DNA of 13,293 nucleotides from Firmicutes bacterium UBA3941 (GTDB lineage: Bacteria; Bacillota; Clostridia; Caldicoprobacterales; UBA3941). The stretch covers positions 7,878 to 21,170 of the forward strand of contig DGDX01000045.1 of NCBI GenBank assembly GCA_002385665.1. Direction: 5' to 3'. The translations under genes were made by a program, and so were the position numbers. Under the pieces are notes generated by a model, which ran no database searches, was not told the origin of the DNA, and worked only from the letters and a program-made list of their open reading frames with translations. This document shows positions 1-7,014 of the stretch, in pieces. Numbering within the stretch: position 1 is the stretch's first letter; each line of letters begins with the position of its first letter.

Positions 1-26
1 CAAACGGAGCCTGTATATTTCGCCAT
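1..26 (-). CDS. rpsD: 30S ribosomal protein S4, N-terminal fragment
   Basis: Only the first codons are inside the window; they read MAKYTGSV, the usual opening of bacterial S4 (MARYTGP-type). S4 is a primary 16S rRNA binding protein that starts assembly of the small-subunit body. An ATG at 26 is preceded by a GGAGGTG ribosome binding site at 34-40. The gene starts 15 nt after the rpsK stop. rpsD next to rpsK is the arrangement of Clostridia and many other bacteria, whereas in Bacillus rpsD lies elsewhere. The identification rests on eight residues plus position, so it is strong by context but weak by sequence alone. Confidence 0.85.
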
Positions 27-41
27 CTGCTTACACCTCCA

Positions 42-437
42 TCAAACTCTACGTCTTTTCGGTGGCCTACACCCGTTATGAGGAATAGGCGTGACATCCT
101 TTATCATGCTGACTTCCAGCCCTGCAGCCTGTAAAGATCGGATAGCGGCCTCCCTGCCGGCACCCGGGCCCTTTACATAGACTTCAACGGTCTTAAGTCC
201 GTGTTCCATTGCAGCCTTGGCAGCGGTTTCAGCAGCCATCTGCGCAGCAAAAGGAGTGCTCTTTCTGGAGCCCCTAAAACCCAAGCCGCCTGAGCTTGCC
301 CATGAAAGTGCATTGCCAGCCGTATCGGTAATGGTAACTATAGTATTATTGAAAGTAGAGCGGATATGTGCGGCGCCCCGTTCAATATTTTTCTTTTCAC
401 GGCGTCTTCTGCTTCTACGCACTTGCTTTCTTGCCAT
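42..437 (-). CDS. rpsK: 30S ribosomal protein S11
   Basis: S11 (131 aa) sits in the platform of the small subunit beside the 3' end of 16S rRNA and the Shine-Dalgarno helix. The sequence shows a basic N-terminus ([10 protein letters not shown]), the family core with [17 protein letters not shown] around residues 50-66, and the highly conserved C-terminal [12 protein letters not shown]. Length matches the family. The ATG at 437 follows a strong AAGGAGGG ribosome binding site that overlaps the rpsM stop; the gap to rpsM is 12 nt, so translation is probably coupled. Nothing unusual is visible. Confidence 0.98.
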   Translation of the reverse strand: MARKQVRRSRRRREKKNIERGAAHIRSTFNNTIVTITDTAGNALSWASSGGLGFRGSRKSTPFAAQMAAETAAKAAMEHGLKTVEVYVKGPGAGREAAIRSLQAAGLEVSMIKDVTPIPHNGCRPPKRRRV

Positions 438-449
438 TAATGACCCTCC

Positions 450-821
450 TTATTTCTTTTTACGAATGCCAATGCTTCTCTTAGGCCCCTTGCGGGTTCT
501 GGCATTCTGCTTGGTGCTCTGTCCCCGTACAGGCAGACCCCTGCGGTGCCTAATACCGCGATAGCATCCAATCTCGCTAAGACGTTTTATGTTTAGGGAC
601 ACCTCACGTCTCGCGTCACCTTCTACCGTGACATTTCTATCGATATAATCTCTGAGTTTATTAACTTCCACTTCGGTAAGATCCCTGATTCTGGTATCGG
701 GGTTAACTCCCGTTGCGGCCAAAATTTCTTTAGATTTAGACCTGCCTATCCCATAGATATAGGTCAAACCAATCTCTACTCGCTTTTCTCTGGGCAAGTC
801 AATTCCGGCAATACGCGCCAT
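450..821 (-). CDS. rpsM: 30S ribosomal protein S13
   Basis: S13 (123 aa) is in the head of the small subunit and contacts the P-site tRNA and the large subunit. It shows the family opening [14 protein letters not shown], the helix-turn core [13 protein letters not shown] near residues 23-35, [17 protein letters not shown] near 86-102, and a lysine/arginine-rich C-terminal tail that reaches the decoding site. The ATG at 821 has a GGAGGTG site just upstream. It lies 88 nt after rpmJ, a rather wide gap for this cluster, with no clear terminator or promoter in it. Confidence 0.98.
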   Translation of the reverse strand: MARIAGIDLPREKRVEIGLTYIYGIGRSKSKEILAATGVNPDTRIRDLTEVEVNKLRDYIDRNVTVEGDARREVSLNIKRLSEIGCYRGIRHRRGLPVRGQSTKQNARTRKGPKRSIGIRKKK

Positions 822-909
822 CGTTACACCTCCATATTAATGATTATTCCATATTTTTCATAACTTTAAACAACATAATAGGAAAAGAATCCATATACTT
901 TAGTGTATC

Positions 910-1023
910 TTATCCCTGTCTTTGTTTATGTCTAGGGTTCTCACAGATAACCATGACCCTACCTTTACGCCTGATTATCTTGCATTTTTCACAAATAGGT
1001 TTTACAGACGGTCTTACTCTCAT
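910..1023 (-). CDS. rpmJ: 50S ribosomal protein L36, zinc-ligand form
   Basis: L36 is a 37-residue protein that organises 23S rRNA near the L7/L12 stalk base. Translating from the ATG at 1023 gives [14 protein letters not shown] at the N-terminus and a stop at 910, exactly the normal family length. The zinc ligands of the C+ form are all present: Cys11, Cys14, Cys27 and His32. An AAGGAGGT ribosome binding site lies a few nt upstream, and the gap to infA is 15 nt. The gene is short enough to be missed by length-filtered gene finders. The infA-rpmJ-rpsM order is the usual one. Confidence 0.97.
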   Translation of the reverse strand: MRVRPSVKPICEKCKIIRRKGRVMVICENPRHKQRQG

Positions 1024-1038
1024 CCCATTACCTCCTTA

Positions 1039-1257
1039 TCACTTACCTCGCCAAGTAATCCGACCACGGGTCAAATCATAGGGCGATAGTTCTACCGTCA
1101 CCTTATCCCCCTGTAATATCCTGATATAGTTCATACGAAGTTTACCGGATATATGGGCTAATATTCTATGGCCATTGTCCAGCTCCACATGGAACATGGC
1201 ATTGGGTAATGCTTCAACGACAGTTCCCTCTACCTCAATAACATCTTCTTTGGCCAA
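1039..1257 (-). CDS. infA: Translation initiation factor IF-1 (TTG start)
   Basis: IF-1 binds the ribosomal A site during initiation and helps IF-2 and IF-3 select the initiator tRNA. The protein is one S1-like OB fold: [11 protein letters not shown] at the N-terminus, [14 protein letters not shown] near the middle, and the final [12 protein letters not shown] typical of the family. The longest open frame begins with a GTG at 1266, but that codon abuts the GGGAGG ribosome binding site with no spacing. A TTG at 1255-1257 lies 9 nt downstream of GGAGG and gives 72 aa beginning MAKED, the common IF-1 length and start. I therefore choose TTG. A gap of 81 nt separates it from the KOW gene upstream. 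Confidence 0.96.
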   Translation of the reverse strand: MAKEDVIEVEGTVVEALPNAMFHVELDNGHRILAHISGKLRMNYIRILQGDKVTVELSPYDLTRGRITWRGK

Positions 1258-1266
1258 ACAATTCAC

Positions 1267-1272
1267 CCTCCC
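1267..1272 (-). promoter_or_regulatory. infA ribosome binding site that fixes a TTG start
   Basis: GGGAGG on the minus strand touches the in-frame GTG at 1264-1266 directly but stands 9 nt from the TTG at 1255-1257. A ribosome cannot use a start codon abutting its own binding site, so the TTG is the likely start. This is inference from spacing and from IF-1 homology. Confidence 0.8.
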
Positions 1273-1338
1273 TTTTTACTTTAAGATCAACAAATTACTC
1301 CCTTACTCATACATCCCTCAGGACACCAAAATCAATAT

Positions 1339-1611
1339 CTATAGCAAGGCATCCAGGCCCTTTCGTATCTCAGCATCAAACACCTTTTGTCCCCTTAGGA
1401 GTTTTTCCCTTATTCCGGACAAAACATCCGGTCTGGCCTCCAGGTGCTTGATCTTCTTTTTCTTAGGCTTATCTATGGTCCTGTTTCTGCCATTGGCAAT
1501 CAATACATACTCATGGTCTATCCTGTCAACTATCACAAAAAGATTTCCCTTGTCCCTACCGGCTTTGGCTAACACTATTCTACCTACCTGCATTTTATTA
1601 TCCTCAACCAC
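1339..1611 (-). CDS. KOW-domain RNA-binding protein (L14e-like)
   Basis: A basic protein of 90 aa with one KOW motif: VGRIVLAKAGRDKGNLFVIV at residues 9-28, a short beta-barrel region (VLIANGRNRTID), and a lysine cluster (KPKKKKIKHLE). KOW domains bind RNA in ribosomal proteins such as L14e, L24 and L27e and in NusG. A comparable small gene between map and infA is common in Bacillota and is annotated as a KOW-domain or L14e/L6e/L27e-like protein; its exact role is not settled. The start is uncertain: GTG at 1611 has GAGGGG 9 nt upstream; an ATG at 1593, preceded by GAGG at 8 nt, would give 84 aa beginning MQVGRIV. Only 6 nt separate it from the map stop. Confidence 0.88.
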   Translation of the reverse strand: MVEDNKMQVGRIVLAKAGRDKGNLFVIVDRIDHEYVLIANGRNRTIDKPKKKKIKHLEARPDVLSGIREKLLRGQKVFDAEIRKGLDALL

Positions 1612-1617
1612 CTTTAT

Positions 1618-2367
1618 CTACCCCTCTTGAGTCAGTATTAAAGGCTGCCCTTGAGTTATTGCAATAGTATGTTCATAGTGGGCAGAAAGGCTGCCATCTC
1701 TGGTCACTACTGTCCAGCCGTCATGAAGCGTAACCACCTCATGGGCTCCCGCGTTTATCATGGGTTCAATAGCCAAGGTCATGCCTTCCCTGAGTCTGGG
1801 TCCTCTTCCCGGAGGTCCATAGTTTGGTATCTGGGGTTCCTCGTGCATGGCCTGACCGATACCATGACCGACCAGGGCCTTCACCACCGAGTATCCGTGC
1901 CCTTCTACATAAACCTGGATTGCATGGGATATATCAGAAAGGCGGTATCCTTCCCGAGCGAATTCCAATCCGCTAAAAAAGGCTTCTTTTGCTGTTTCAA
2001 TAAGTCTAAGGGCATCGGGTGAGACTTTCCCAACGGGATGAGTCTTTGCCGCGTCCCCGCAGTATCCGTTAAAAAAGGCACCTATATCAACGCTCACTAT
2101 ATCGCCTTCTTTAAGGACTACGGGGCCCGGGATCCCATGGACTACTTGCTCGTTAATGGATGTGCAAATGCTCGCCGGATAACCCATGTATCCCTTGAAA
2201 GCTGGAGTAGCTCCCCGGCTTCGGATATAATCCTCGGCTATACGGTCCAGCTCCTCCGTAGTGATACCGGGAGCTATGGCTTTTCTTACAGCCTCATGGG
2301 CTCCGGCCACAATCTTTCCGGCTTCCTCCATTAATTTAATTTCACTTTTCGATTTTAATATAATCAA
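1618..2367 (-). CDS. map: Methionine aminopeptidase, type I (TTG start)
   Basis: Removes the initiator methionine from nascent proteins after deformylation. The 249-aa protein has the pita-bread fold residues in order: His77 (VVHGIP), metal ligands Asp94 (VDIG), Asp105 (GDAAKT), His168 (GHGIG), Glu201 (IEPM) and Glu232 (EHTIAI), plus His175 in MHEEP. No SEC-C zinc domain precedes the core, so this is the short type Ia form. No ATG lies at the N-terminus; the TTG at 2365-2367 has AGGAG 7 nt upstream and gives the family-like opening with KSKSEIKLMEEAGKIV. It begins 10 nt after secY. In most Bacillota adk sits between secY and map; here it is absent. Confidence 0.98.
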   Translation of the reverse strand: MIILKSKSEIKLMEEAGKIVAGAHEAVRKAIAPGITTEELDRIAEDYIRSRGATPAFKGYMGYPASICTSINEQVVHGIPGPVVLKEGDIVSVDIGAFFNGYCGDAAKTHPVGKVSPDALRLIETAKEAFFSGLEFAREGYRLSDISHAIQVYVEGHGYSVVKALVGHGIGQAMHEEPQIPNYGPPGRGPRLREGMTLAIEPMINAGAHEVVTLHDGWTVVTRDGSLSAHYEHTIAITQGQPLILTQEG

Positions 2368-2374
2368 CGGTAAT

Positions 2375-2379
2375 CTCCT
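2375..2379 (-). promoter_or_regulatory. map ribosome binding site overlapping the secY stop
   Basis: AGGAG on the minus strand overlaps the secY TAG (2378-2380) and lies 7 nt from the TTG start of map. This supports the TTG start and suggests translational coupling of map to secY. Confidence 0.7.
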
Positions 2380-3652
2380 ACTTTAAAAAACCTTTATAAT
2401 GCCTCATAACCATCTGGGCTTCCAATTGCTTAGAGGTTTCCAGGGCTACGCTCACCAGAATCAGTATACTGGTTCCCTGCAGATACATGGGAATCTTAGT
2501 AATACTTGCCACAGCAATCGGTATAATCGCTACCGCTGCCAGGAACAGAGAGCCTACCAGGGTAATGCGATTGGATATTCTCAAAAGGTAATCGGATGTA
2601 GGTTTTCCCGGCCTTATTCCCTGTACAAATCCCCCGTATTGTTTGAGATTGTTGGCAACCTCAATCGGATTAAAGGAGATCTGGCTGTAAAAGAATGTAA
2701 AAAATACGATTAATAGCGCATAAGTCACTGCATATGCCGCAGAGCTCTGACTAAAGTGAGCTTCTATAAAGCGGTAGAATCCACTATCCGGAAAAAAGTA
2801 CCCGATTGTCTGGGGTAGGGATAGTAAGGATACAGCAAAGATTATGGGAAGTACCCCGGAGGAGTTAACCTTCAGGGGGATGTGGGTGCTCTGCCCACCA
2901 TAAACCTTCCTGCCTACCACCCTCTTGGCATACTGTACGGGAATCCTTCTCTGCCCCATATCTATAAAGACCACCCCTGCGATCAGAGCCACGATAAAGA
3001 TAACGATAAACGGCAATGACCATGGGCTTATAGTCCCTACTTCAAAGGCCAGATTCCACAGGCTCACTGCAGCTACGGGGATCCTGGAAACTATGCTGGC
3101 AAAGATGATCATGGATATTCCGTTGCCAATGCCCTTTTCCGTAATTTGCTCCCCTAACCACATTAAAAAGGCTGTACCGGCGGTCAGAGTCAGGGCAACT
3201 ACGAAGTAGACCCAAGCAGAATTATATTTCATTATCTGTCCCCCGGCCTGATTGGCAAGCCCGTAGGTAATTCCGATTGATTGTACAAATGCCAATCCTA
3301 TTGTCAGATAGCGAGTATATTGAGTAATCTTTTTCTGGCCCTCTTCTCCTTCCTTGGAGAGCTGTTCCAACTTCGGAATGGCTACCGTTAATAGCTGCAT
3401 TATGATTGAGGAGTTTATATAGGGGGTTATACCCATAGCAAATATGGTATAGTTTGCAAAGGCGCCCCCGGTTATAATGTCCAGCAATCCTAACAGGTTG
3501 CCTTCCCCAACCAAACTTTTTATATGACTGGCATCGATGAAAGGAACGGGAATAAAAGCCCCTATCCTGTACACCAATAGCATAATCAAAGTAAAAACTA
3601 TCTTTTTTCTAAGATCTTCAATTCTCCAGGCATTACGCAAGGTGTCCAACAC
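2378..3652 (-). CDS. secY: Preprotein translocase subunit SecY
   Basis: SecY forms the protein-conducting channel of the SecYEG translocon in the cytoplasmic membrane. The 424-aa sequence has about ten hydrophobic segments, from residues 17-36 to near 390-405. Family signatures are present: GITPYINSSIIMQLL at 74-88, GEQITEKGIGNGISM at 167-181, and YGGFVQGIRPGKPT at 339-352 in a cytosolic loop contacted by SecA and the ribosome. Start is GTG at 3652, one nt after the rplO stop, with GAGGTGA inside the end of rplO; the N-terminus matches homologues. As usual it follows rplO in the spc cluster. It is followed directly by map rather than adk. Confidence 0.98.
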   Translation of the reverse strand: MLDTLRNAWRIEDLRKKIVFTLIMLLVYRIGAFIPVPFIDASHIKSLVGEGNLLGLLDIITGGAFANYTIFAMGITPYINSSIIMQLLTVAIPKLEQLSKEGEEGQKKITQYTRYLTIGLAFVQSIGITYGLANQAGGQIMKYNSAWVYFVVALTLTAGTAFLMWLGEQITEKGIGNGISMIIFASIVSRIPVAAVSLWNLAFEVGTISPWSLPFIVIFIVALIAGVVFIDMGQRRIPVQYAKRVVGRKVYGGQSTHIPLKVNSSGVLPIIFAVSLLSLPQTIGYFFPDSGFYRFIEAHFSQSSAAYAVTYALLIVFFTFFYSQISFNPIEVANNLKQYGGFVQGIRPGKPTSDYLLRISNRITLVGSLFLAAVAIIPIAVASITKIPMYLQGTSILILVSVALETSKQLEAQMVMRHYKGFLK

Positions 3653-3653
3653 T

Positions 3654-4094
3654 TTAAATCACCTCGGCCTTTCCCCCAGCAGCCTCTATTTTTTCCTGAG
3701 CTGCTTTACTGAATTTATGGGCCTTGACAGTCAGCTTGGTATTCAGTTCACCATTGCCTAAAATCTTGACCCCGTCCTTCTCCTTCTTGATTATTCCCTT
3801 TTCCATAAGCAGCTGCGGTGTTACTACGGTATCTTCTTCAAATATATCCAATTGCCCCAGGTTAACTTCATTATAAACCTTAGCAAATATATTAGTAAAG
3901 CCTCTTTTTGGGAGCCTTCTGGTTAACGGCATCTGGCCTCCTTCAAAGCCGGGACGCACGCCACCGCCGCTCCTGGATTTTTGACCCTTCTGACCTCGTC
4001 CGGAGGTCTTTCCAAGACCGGAAGCCGGGCCTCTCCCTTTTCTCTTAGAGGTTTTAACAGCGCCTTCAGCAGGACTCAACTGGTTAAGTCTCAA
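3654..4094 (-). CDS. rplO: 50S ribosomal protein L15 (TTG start)
   Basis: L15 is a late-assembling large-subunit protein with a long basic extension into 23S rRNA. The extension is clear ([25 protein letters not shown]), followed by the [18 protein letters not shown] signature and a globular C-terminal domain. The open frame reaches a GTG at 4103, but that GTG forms part of the GGAGGTG ribosome binding site. A TTG at 4092-4094, 8 nt beyond GGAGG, gives 146 aa starting [12 protein letters not shown], which aligns with the usual MKLHELKPAEGS. I choose TTG. The gene is 14 nt from rpmD and 1 nt from secY. Confidence 0.97.
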   Translation of the reverse strand: MRLNQLSPAEGAVKTSKRKGRGPASGLGKTSGRGQKGQKSRSGGGVRPGFEGGQMPLTRRLPKRGFTNIFAKVYNEVNLGQLDIFEEDTVVTPQLLMEKGIIKKEKDGVKILGNGELNTKLTVKAHKFSKAAQEKIEAAGGKAEVI

Positions 4095-4100
4095 TGGATT

Positions 4101-4107
4101 CACCTCC
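4101..4107 (-). promoter_or_regulatory. rplO ribosome binding site containing a decoy GTG
   Basis: GGAGGTG on the minus strand includes the GTG (4101-4103) that opens the longest frame. GGAGG (4103-4107) is 8 nt from the TTG at 4092-4094, which supports TTG as the true start of L15. Confidence 0.8.
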
Positions 4108-4108
4108 C

Positions 4109-4294
4109 TTAAGCGTCAATCTCCTCGACGGATACTAGATGTTTGACCTTATTGATCATTCCGCGGATAGCCGGGGAATCGTCATGTATCTTTACACTTC
4201 TAATCTTTCTAAGTCCCAGGGCTTCCATAGTAGCTATCTGATCCTTTTTGGATCCGATGGTACTCCGCACCTGGGTCACCTTTAGTTTAGCCAC
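4109..4294 (-). CDS. rpmD: 50S ribosomal protein L30
   Basis: L30 is a small peripheral large-subunit protein. The 61-aa product matches the single-domain bacterial form: [10 protein letters not shown] at the N-terminus, then LGLRKIRS near 27-34 and [16 protein letters not shown] near the end. Start is GTG at 4294 with GGGAGG 8 nt upstream; that site overlaps the rpsE stop, so coupling to rpsE is likely. The rpsE-rpmD-rplO order is standard. Some bacteria lack L30; it is intact here. Confidence 0.97.
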   Translation of the reverse strand: MAKLKVTQVRSTIGSKKDQIATMEALGLRKIRSVKIHDDSPAIRGMINKVKHLVSVEEIDA

Positions 4295-4307
4295 AGGCTT
4301 CGCCTCC

Positions 4308-4808
4308 CTATCCTAAGATCTCTTCGACAGACTTGCCGCGAAGTTTTGCGACCTCTTCAGCTGTTTTGAGCCTTGACAACCCTTCCATAGCGGCGTTTAC
4401 CATATTTCTGGAGTTACTGGACCCCAGAGACTTGGTAAGAATGTCTCGGATACCCGCAAGTTCCAGTACCGCACGCACGGGCCCGCCGGCGATAACCCCG
4501 GTACCTTCCTTTGCCGGCATCATCAAAACGCTACCGCTGCCGAAATGCCCAATCACCTCATGAGGTATAGTCGTGTTGACGATGGGCACCTTTATCATGT
4601 TTTTCTTGGCATCTTCGATACCCTTTCTGATAGCTTCAGGGATCTCAGTAGCCTTTCCTGTTCCAACTCCTACGTGTCCGTTTTCATCTCCAACTACAAC
4701 CACTGTATTAAAGCGAAAGTTTCTGCCACCTCTGACAACCTTGGCAACACGGTTGATGCTAACAACCTTTTCCTTTAGATCCAGCGTACTGGCATCAATT
4801 TGCTCCAT
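4308..4808 (-). CDS. rpsE: 30S ribosomal protein S5
   Basis: S5 helps keep decoding accurate and forms part of the mRNA entry channel with S3 and S4. The 166-aa protein has the N-terminal double-stranded-RNA-binding-like domain ([19 protein letters not shown] near 15-33, including the loop linked to spectinomycin binding), then [14 protein letters not shown], and the C-terminal domain with [19 protein letters not shown] and the SSNSRNMV signature. ATG at 4808 follows AAGGAGGG, which overlaps the rplR stop; the gap is 12 nt. Nothing abnormal seen. Confidence 0.98.
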   Translation of the reverse strand: MEQIDASTLDLKEKVVSINRVAKVVRGGRNFRFNTVVVVGDENGHVGVGTGKATEIPEAIRKGIEDAKKNMIKVPIVNTTIPHEVIGHFGSGSVLMMPAKEGTGVIAGGPVRAVLELAGIRDILTKSLGSSNSRNMVNAAMEGLSRLKTAEEVAKLRGKSVEEILG

Positions 4809-4820
4809 GGATTTCCCTCC

Positions 4821-5186
4821 TTAAAACTCAAGTCCGGCTTCTCGTGCACCGGCTGCTACTTCTGCTACTCTTCCGTGGTAGATGTACCCGCCACGATCAA
4901 AAACTACCTTTGTAATCCCCTTTTCCAGGGCTCTGCGTGCAGCCAGTTCCCCAACCATCTTGGCAACTTCCTTCTTGGTCTTTTCAGAAACGCTCTTGAT
5001 TTCCGGATCTAAGCTGGAAGCTGATACTAGGGTATGTCCCATATTATCATCGATAAGCTGGACATAGATGTGTTTAAGACTGCGGAAAACGTTGAGGCGT
5101 GGCCTCTCTGCCGTACCGGATATTTTGTTTCTCACCCTGCGGTGGCGTACTTTCCGTGCTGCATTTTTGTCAATTTTTTTAATCAC
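4821..5186 (-). CDS. rplR: 50S ribosomal protein L18
   Basis: L18 binds 5S rRNA, with L5, and places it on the large subunit. The 121-aa sequence has the basic disordered N-terminus ([19 protein letters not shown]), the core [20 protein letters not shown] at 28-47, and the C-terminal [19 protein letters not shown] with a final GLEF as in most bacterial L18. Start is GTG at 5186, with AAGGAG about 9 nt upstream. It lies 21 nt after rplF. Confidence 0.98.
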   Translation of the reverse strand: MIKKIDKNAARKVRHRRVRNKISGTAERPRLNVFRSLKHIYVQLIDDNMGHTLVSASSLDPEIKSVSEKTKKEVAKMVGELAARRALEKGITKVVFDRGGYIYHGRVAEVAAGAREAGLEF

Positions 5187-5207
5187 CCTGTGTCACTCCT
5201 TCCTAGC

Positions 5208-5747
5208 TTATGCTCCTGTCTTTCCTTCTTTTCGTATAATTCTCTCGTTCTCATATCTGATACCCTTACCCTTATATGGCTCAGGCGGTCTTGTGCCCCT
5301 TATCTTGGCTGCCATAGCCCCAACCTTCTGCTTGTCAATTCCCTTGACAATTATCCGGTTGGCTGAAGGGACTTCAAACTCTACACCATCGGCTTCCTCT
5401 ATCTCCACCGGATGGGAGTAGCCGACAGTCAGGACCAGCTTCTTGCCCTGTTTTTGGGCCCTGTATCCTACGCCATGGATCTCCAGAGTCTTCTGGAACC
5501 CCTTGGATACGCCTTCCACCATATTGGCTATCAGGGATCTTGAAAGGCCGTGTATGGACTTTTGAAATTTTGCATCCGATGACCTTTTTACATATATAAC
5601 GTTATCTTCCACAGAAACAGTAATATCCTTATGAATAGGCTGGGATAGTTCCCCATTGGCGCCCTTTACGGTAACCACATTGTTTCCGTCCACGGTTACT
5701 GTAACGCCCTGGGGTATGTCTATGGGAAGATTTCCTATTCGTGACAT
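5208..5747 (-). CDS. rplF: 50S ribosomal protein L6
   Basis: L6 binds near the sarcin-ricin loop and the factor-binding region of the large subunit. The 179-aa protein opens with [15 protein letters not shown] and contains two repeated L6 domains; the second carries the signature [16 protein letters not shown] near 153-168. Length is the usual one. ATG at 5747 has AAAGGAG upstream at 10 nt. The 69-nt gap before it, after rpsH, holds a heptamer repeat and a hairpin, described separately. Confidence 0.98.
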   Translation of the reverse strand: MSRIGNLPIDIPQGVTVTVDGNNVVTVKGANGELSQPIHKDITVSVEDNVIYVKRSSDAKFQKSIHGLSRSLIANMVEGVSKGFQKTLEIHGVGYRAQKQGKKLVLTVGYSHPVEIEEADGVEFEVPSANRIIVKGIDKQKVGAMAAKIRGTRPPEPYKGKGIRYENERIIRKEGKTGA

Positions 5748-5775
5748 CCTCTTACAACTCCTTTCAGTGCCGGAT

Positions 5776-5803
5776 GTTAGAGGTTGAACTTCTACCTTCT
5801 AAC
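5776..5803 (-). other. Hairpin between rpsH and rplF
   Basis: Inverted repeat on the plus strand: GTTAGAGGT (5776-5784), a 9-nt loop, then ACCT-T-CTAAC (5794-5803). It forms nine base pairs with one bulged base. In the transcript it lies 13 nt after the rpsH stop and before the rplF binding site. No U-run follows it, so it is not a typical intrinsic terminator. It could alter mRNA processing or stability, or be a by-product of the heptamer repeat it overlaps. Confidence 0.6.
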
Positions 5804-5814
5804 TCCCAACTTCT
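5787..5814. repeat. Degenerate heptamer tandem repeat
   Basis: Four consecutive 7-mers on the plus strand: AACTTCT, ACCTTCT, AACTCCC, AACTTCT, consensus AACTTCT. A fifth copy with one mismatch (AACCTCT) lies in reverse orientation at 5779-5785 and supplies one arm of the overlapping hairpin. All are confined to the noncoding gap between rpsH and rplF. Function unknown; it may be one copy of a dispersed short-repeat family. Confidence 0.75.
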
Positions 5815-5816
5815 AA

Positions 5817-6215
5817 TTACCATATAAAGCAGAGTACTTCCCCGCCAACGCCTTCTTCCCGGGCTTTTTTATCCGTTATAACACCTTTTGATGTTGAAAG
5901 GATGGCAATGCCCAGTCCTCCCAGCACCTTAGGTACCTGATCTTTCTTGGCATATACCCTGAGGCCGGGCTTACTTATTCTCTTTAACCCTGTGATTACA
6001 TTTTCACCATTTTGACCGTACTTCAAATCTATCTTCAATACACCCTGTTTACCGTCTTCAATGCGGGTGTATCCCTTTATAAATCCCTCTTCCTGCAAGA
6101 TATCCGCTATGGCCATCTTGATATTTGAAGCGGGGACATCAATACTTGCATGCTTGACGACTAACGCATTGCGAATACGGGTCAGCATATCAGCAATGGG
6201 ATCGGTCATAACCAT
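5817..6215 (-). CDS. rpsH: 30S ribosomal protein S8
   Basis: S8 is a primary 16S rRNA binding protein of the central domain; in Escherichia coli it also represses the spc operon by binding its mRNA. The 132-aa protein begins [17 protein letters not shown] and has the C-terminal signature [28 protein letters not shown] ending in CFIW (shown in parts: [16 protein letters not shown]). ATG at 6215 follows AAGGAGG at 8 nt; the next ATG, two codons on, is too far from that site. It lies 29 nt after rpsN. Confidence 0.98.
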   Translation of the reverse strand: MVMTDPIADMLTRIRNALVVKHASIDVPASNIKMAIADILQEEGFIKGYTRIEDGKQGVLKIDLKYGQNGENVITGLKRISKPGLRVYAKKDQVPKVLGGLGIAILSTSKGVITDKKAREEGVGGEVLCFIW

Positions 6216-6244
6216 ATATTTAACCTCCTTCCAATCTCTCCAGT

Positions 6245-6430
6245 CTACCAGCTGGCTTTTCTGACACCAGGTATTTGACCCTTATAAGCCAATTCTCTGA
6301 AGCAGATACGGCATACACCAAATTTTCTAAGGTATGCATGGGATCGGCCGCAGATACGACATCTGTTATAAGCCCTGGTAGAGAACTTTGGTTCGCGCTG
6401 TTGTTTTACTCTCCAAGATTTTTTCGCCAC
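6245..6430 (-). CDS. rpsN: 30S ribosomal protein S14, short zinc-binding form
   Basis: S14 is a small head protein of the 30S subunit. This is the 61-aa type Z form: [12 protein letters not shown] at the N-terminus, zinc ligands Cys24, Cys27, Cys40 and Cys43 (CRIC...CRIC), and the final PGVRKASW. Start is GTG at 6430 with AAGGAGGG 7 nt upstream. The position between rplE and rpsH is the conserved one. Many bacteria also keep a zinc-free S14 elsewhere under Zur control; none can be seen here. Confidence 0.98.
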   Translation of the reverse strand: MAKKSWRVKQQREPKFSTRAYNRCRICGRSHAYLRKFGVCRICFRELAYKGQIPGVRKASW

Positions 6431-6449
6431 TCGCTTTCCCTCCTTATCA

Positions 6450-6989
6450 CTAATTTGCGAAAGGCATTCCCAACAGCCTTAGGAATTCACGTGCTTCTTC
6501 ATCGGTTTTGGCTGTGGTCACAAATACTATATCCATTCCTCTGACCTTTTCTATCTGATCGTAGTTGATCTCAGGGAAGATCAGCTGTTCTCTTATACCC
6601 AGCGAATAGTTCCCTCGGCCGTCAAAGGATCTGGCTGAAACCCCTCTAAAGTCCCTTACCCGGGGAAGCGCAACATTTAACAATTTATCTGCGAACTCAT
6701 ACATCCGATCTCCACGTAGCGTTACCTTTGCACCAATCCGCATACCTGCACGAAGTTTAAAGTTGGATACGGACTTTTTGGCCGTTGTAACAACGGGTTT
6801 CTGACCGGTTATAACGCTGAGGTCATTTACCGCACCTTCAAGAAATTTAGGGTTCTCCTTAGCGTCTCCTACTCCCATGTTGACCACGATCTTTTCCAGC
6901 TTGGGAGCTTCCATAATATTTTTATAATTGAATTTCTCCATCAGTGCAGGAACTATTTCTTTTTCATATAATTCTCTTAATCGAGCCAC
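6450..6989 (-). CDS. rplE: 50S ribosomal protein L5
   Basis: L5 binds 5S rRNA and forms intersubunit bridge B1b with S13. The 179-aa protein has the usual opening with [13 protein letters not shown], the [15 protein letters not shown] segment near 29-43, [20 protein letters not shown] near 62-81, and the signature [19 protein letters not shown] near the C-terminus. Start is GTG at 6989 with GGGAGG about 10 nt upstream. Gap to rplX is 25 nt. Confidence 0.98.
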   Translation of the reverse strand: MARLRELYEKEIVPALMEKFNYKNIMEAPKLEKIVVNMGVGDAKENPKFLEGAVNDLSVITGQKPVVTTAKKSVSNFKLRAGMRIGAKVTLRGDRMYEFADKLLNVALPRVRDFRGVSARSFDGRGNYSLGIREQLIFPEINYDQIEKVRGMDIVFVTTAKTDEEAREFLRLLGMPFAN

Positions 6990-7014
6990 TTTCTGCTTAC
7001 CTCCCTTCGGTGCA

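Noticed and set aside
1..26. Apparent absence of rpoA and rplQ from the alpha cluster.
   Set aside because: The window ends in the first codons of rpsD; rpoA and rplQ would lie beyond the edge, so nothing can be said.
893..908. Short inverted repeat ATATAC-TTTA-GTGTAT between rpmJ and rpsM.
   Set aside because: On the transcribed strand one central pair is a mismatch, the stem is AT-rich and no U-run follows. Probably chance in AT-rich DNA.
1311..1335. TTGATT followed by TATGAG after an 18-nt spacer, a possible promoter for infA.
   Set aside because: The -10 box matches the consensus poorly and many such matches arise by chance. An internal promoter is possible but not supported.
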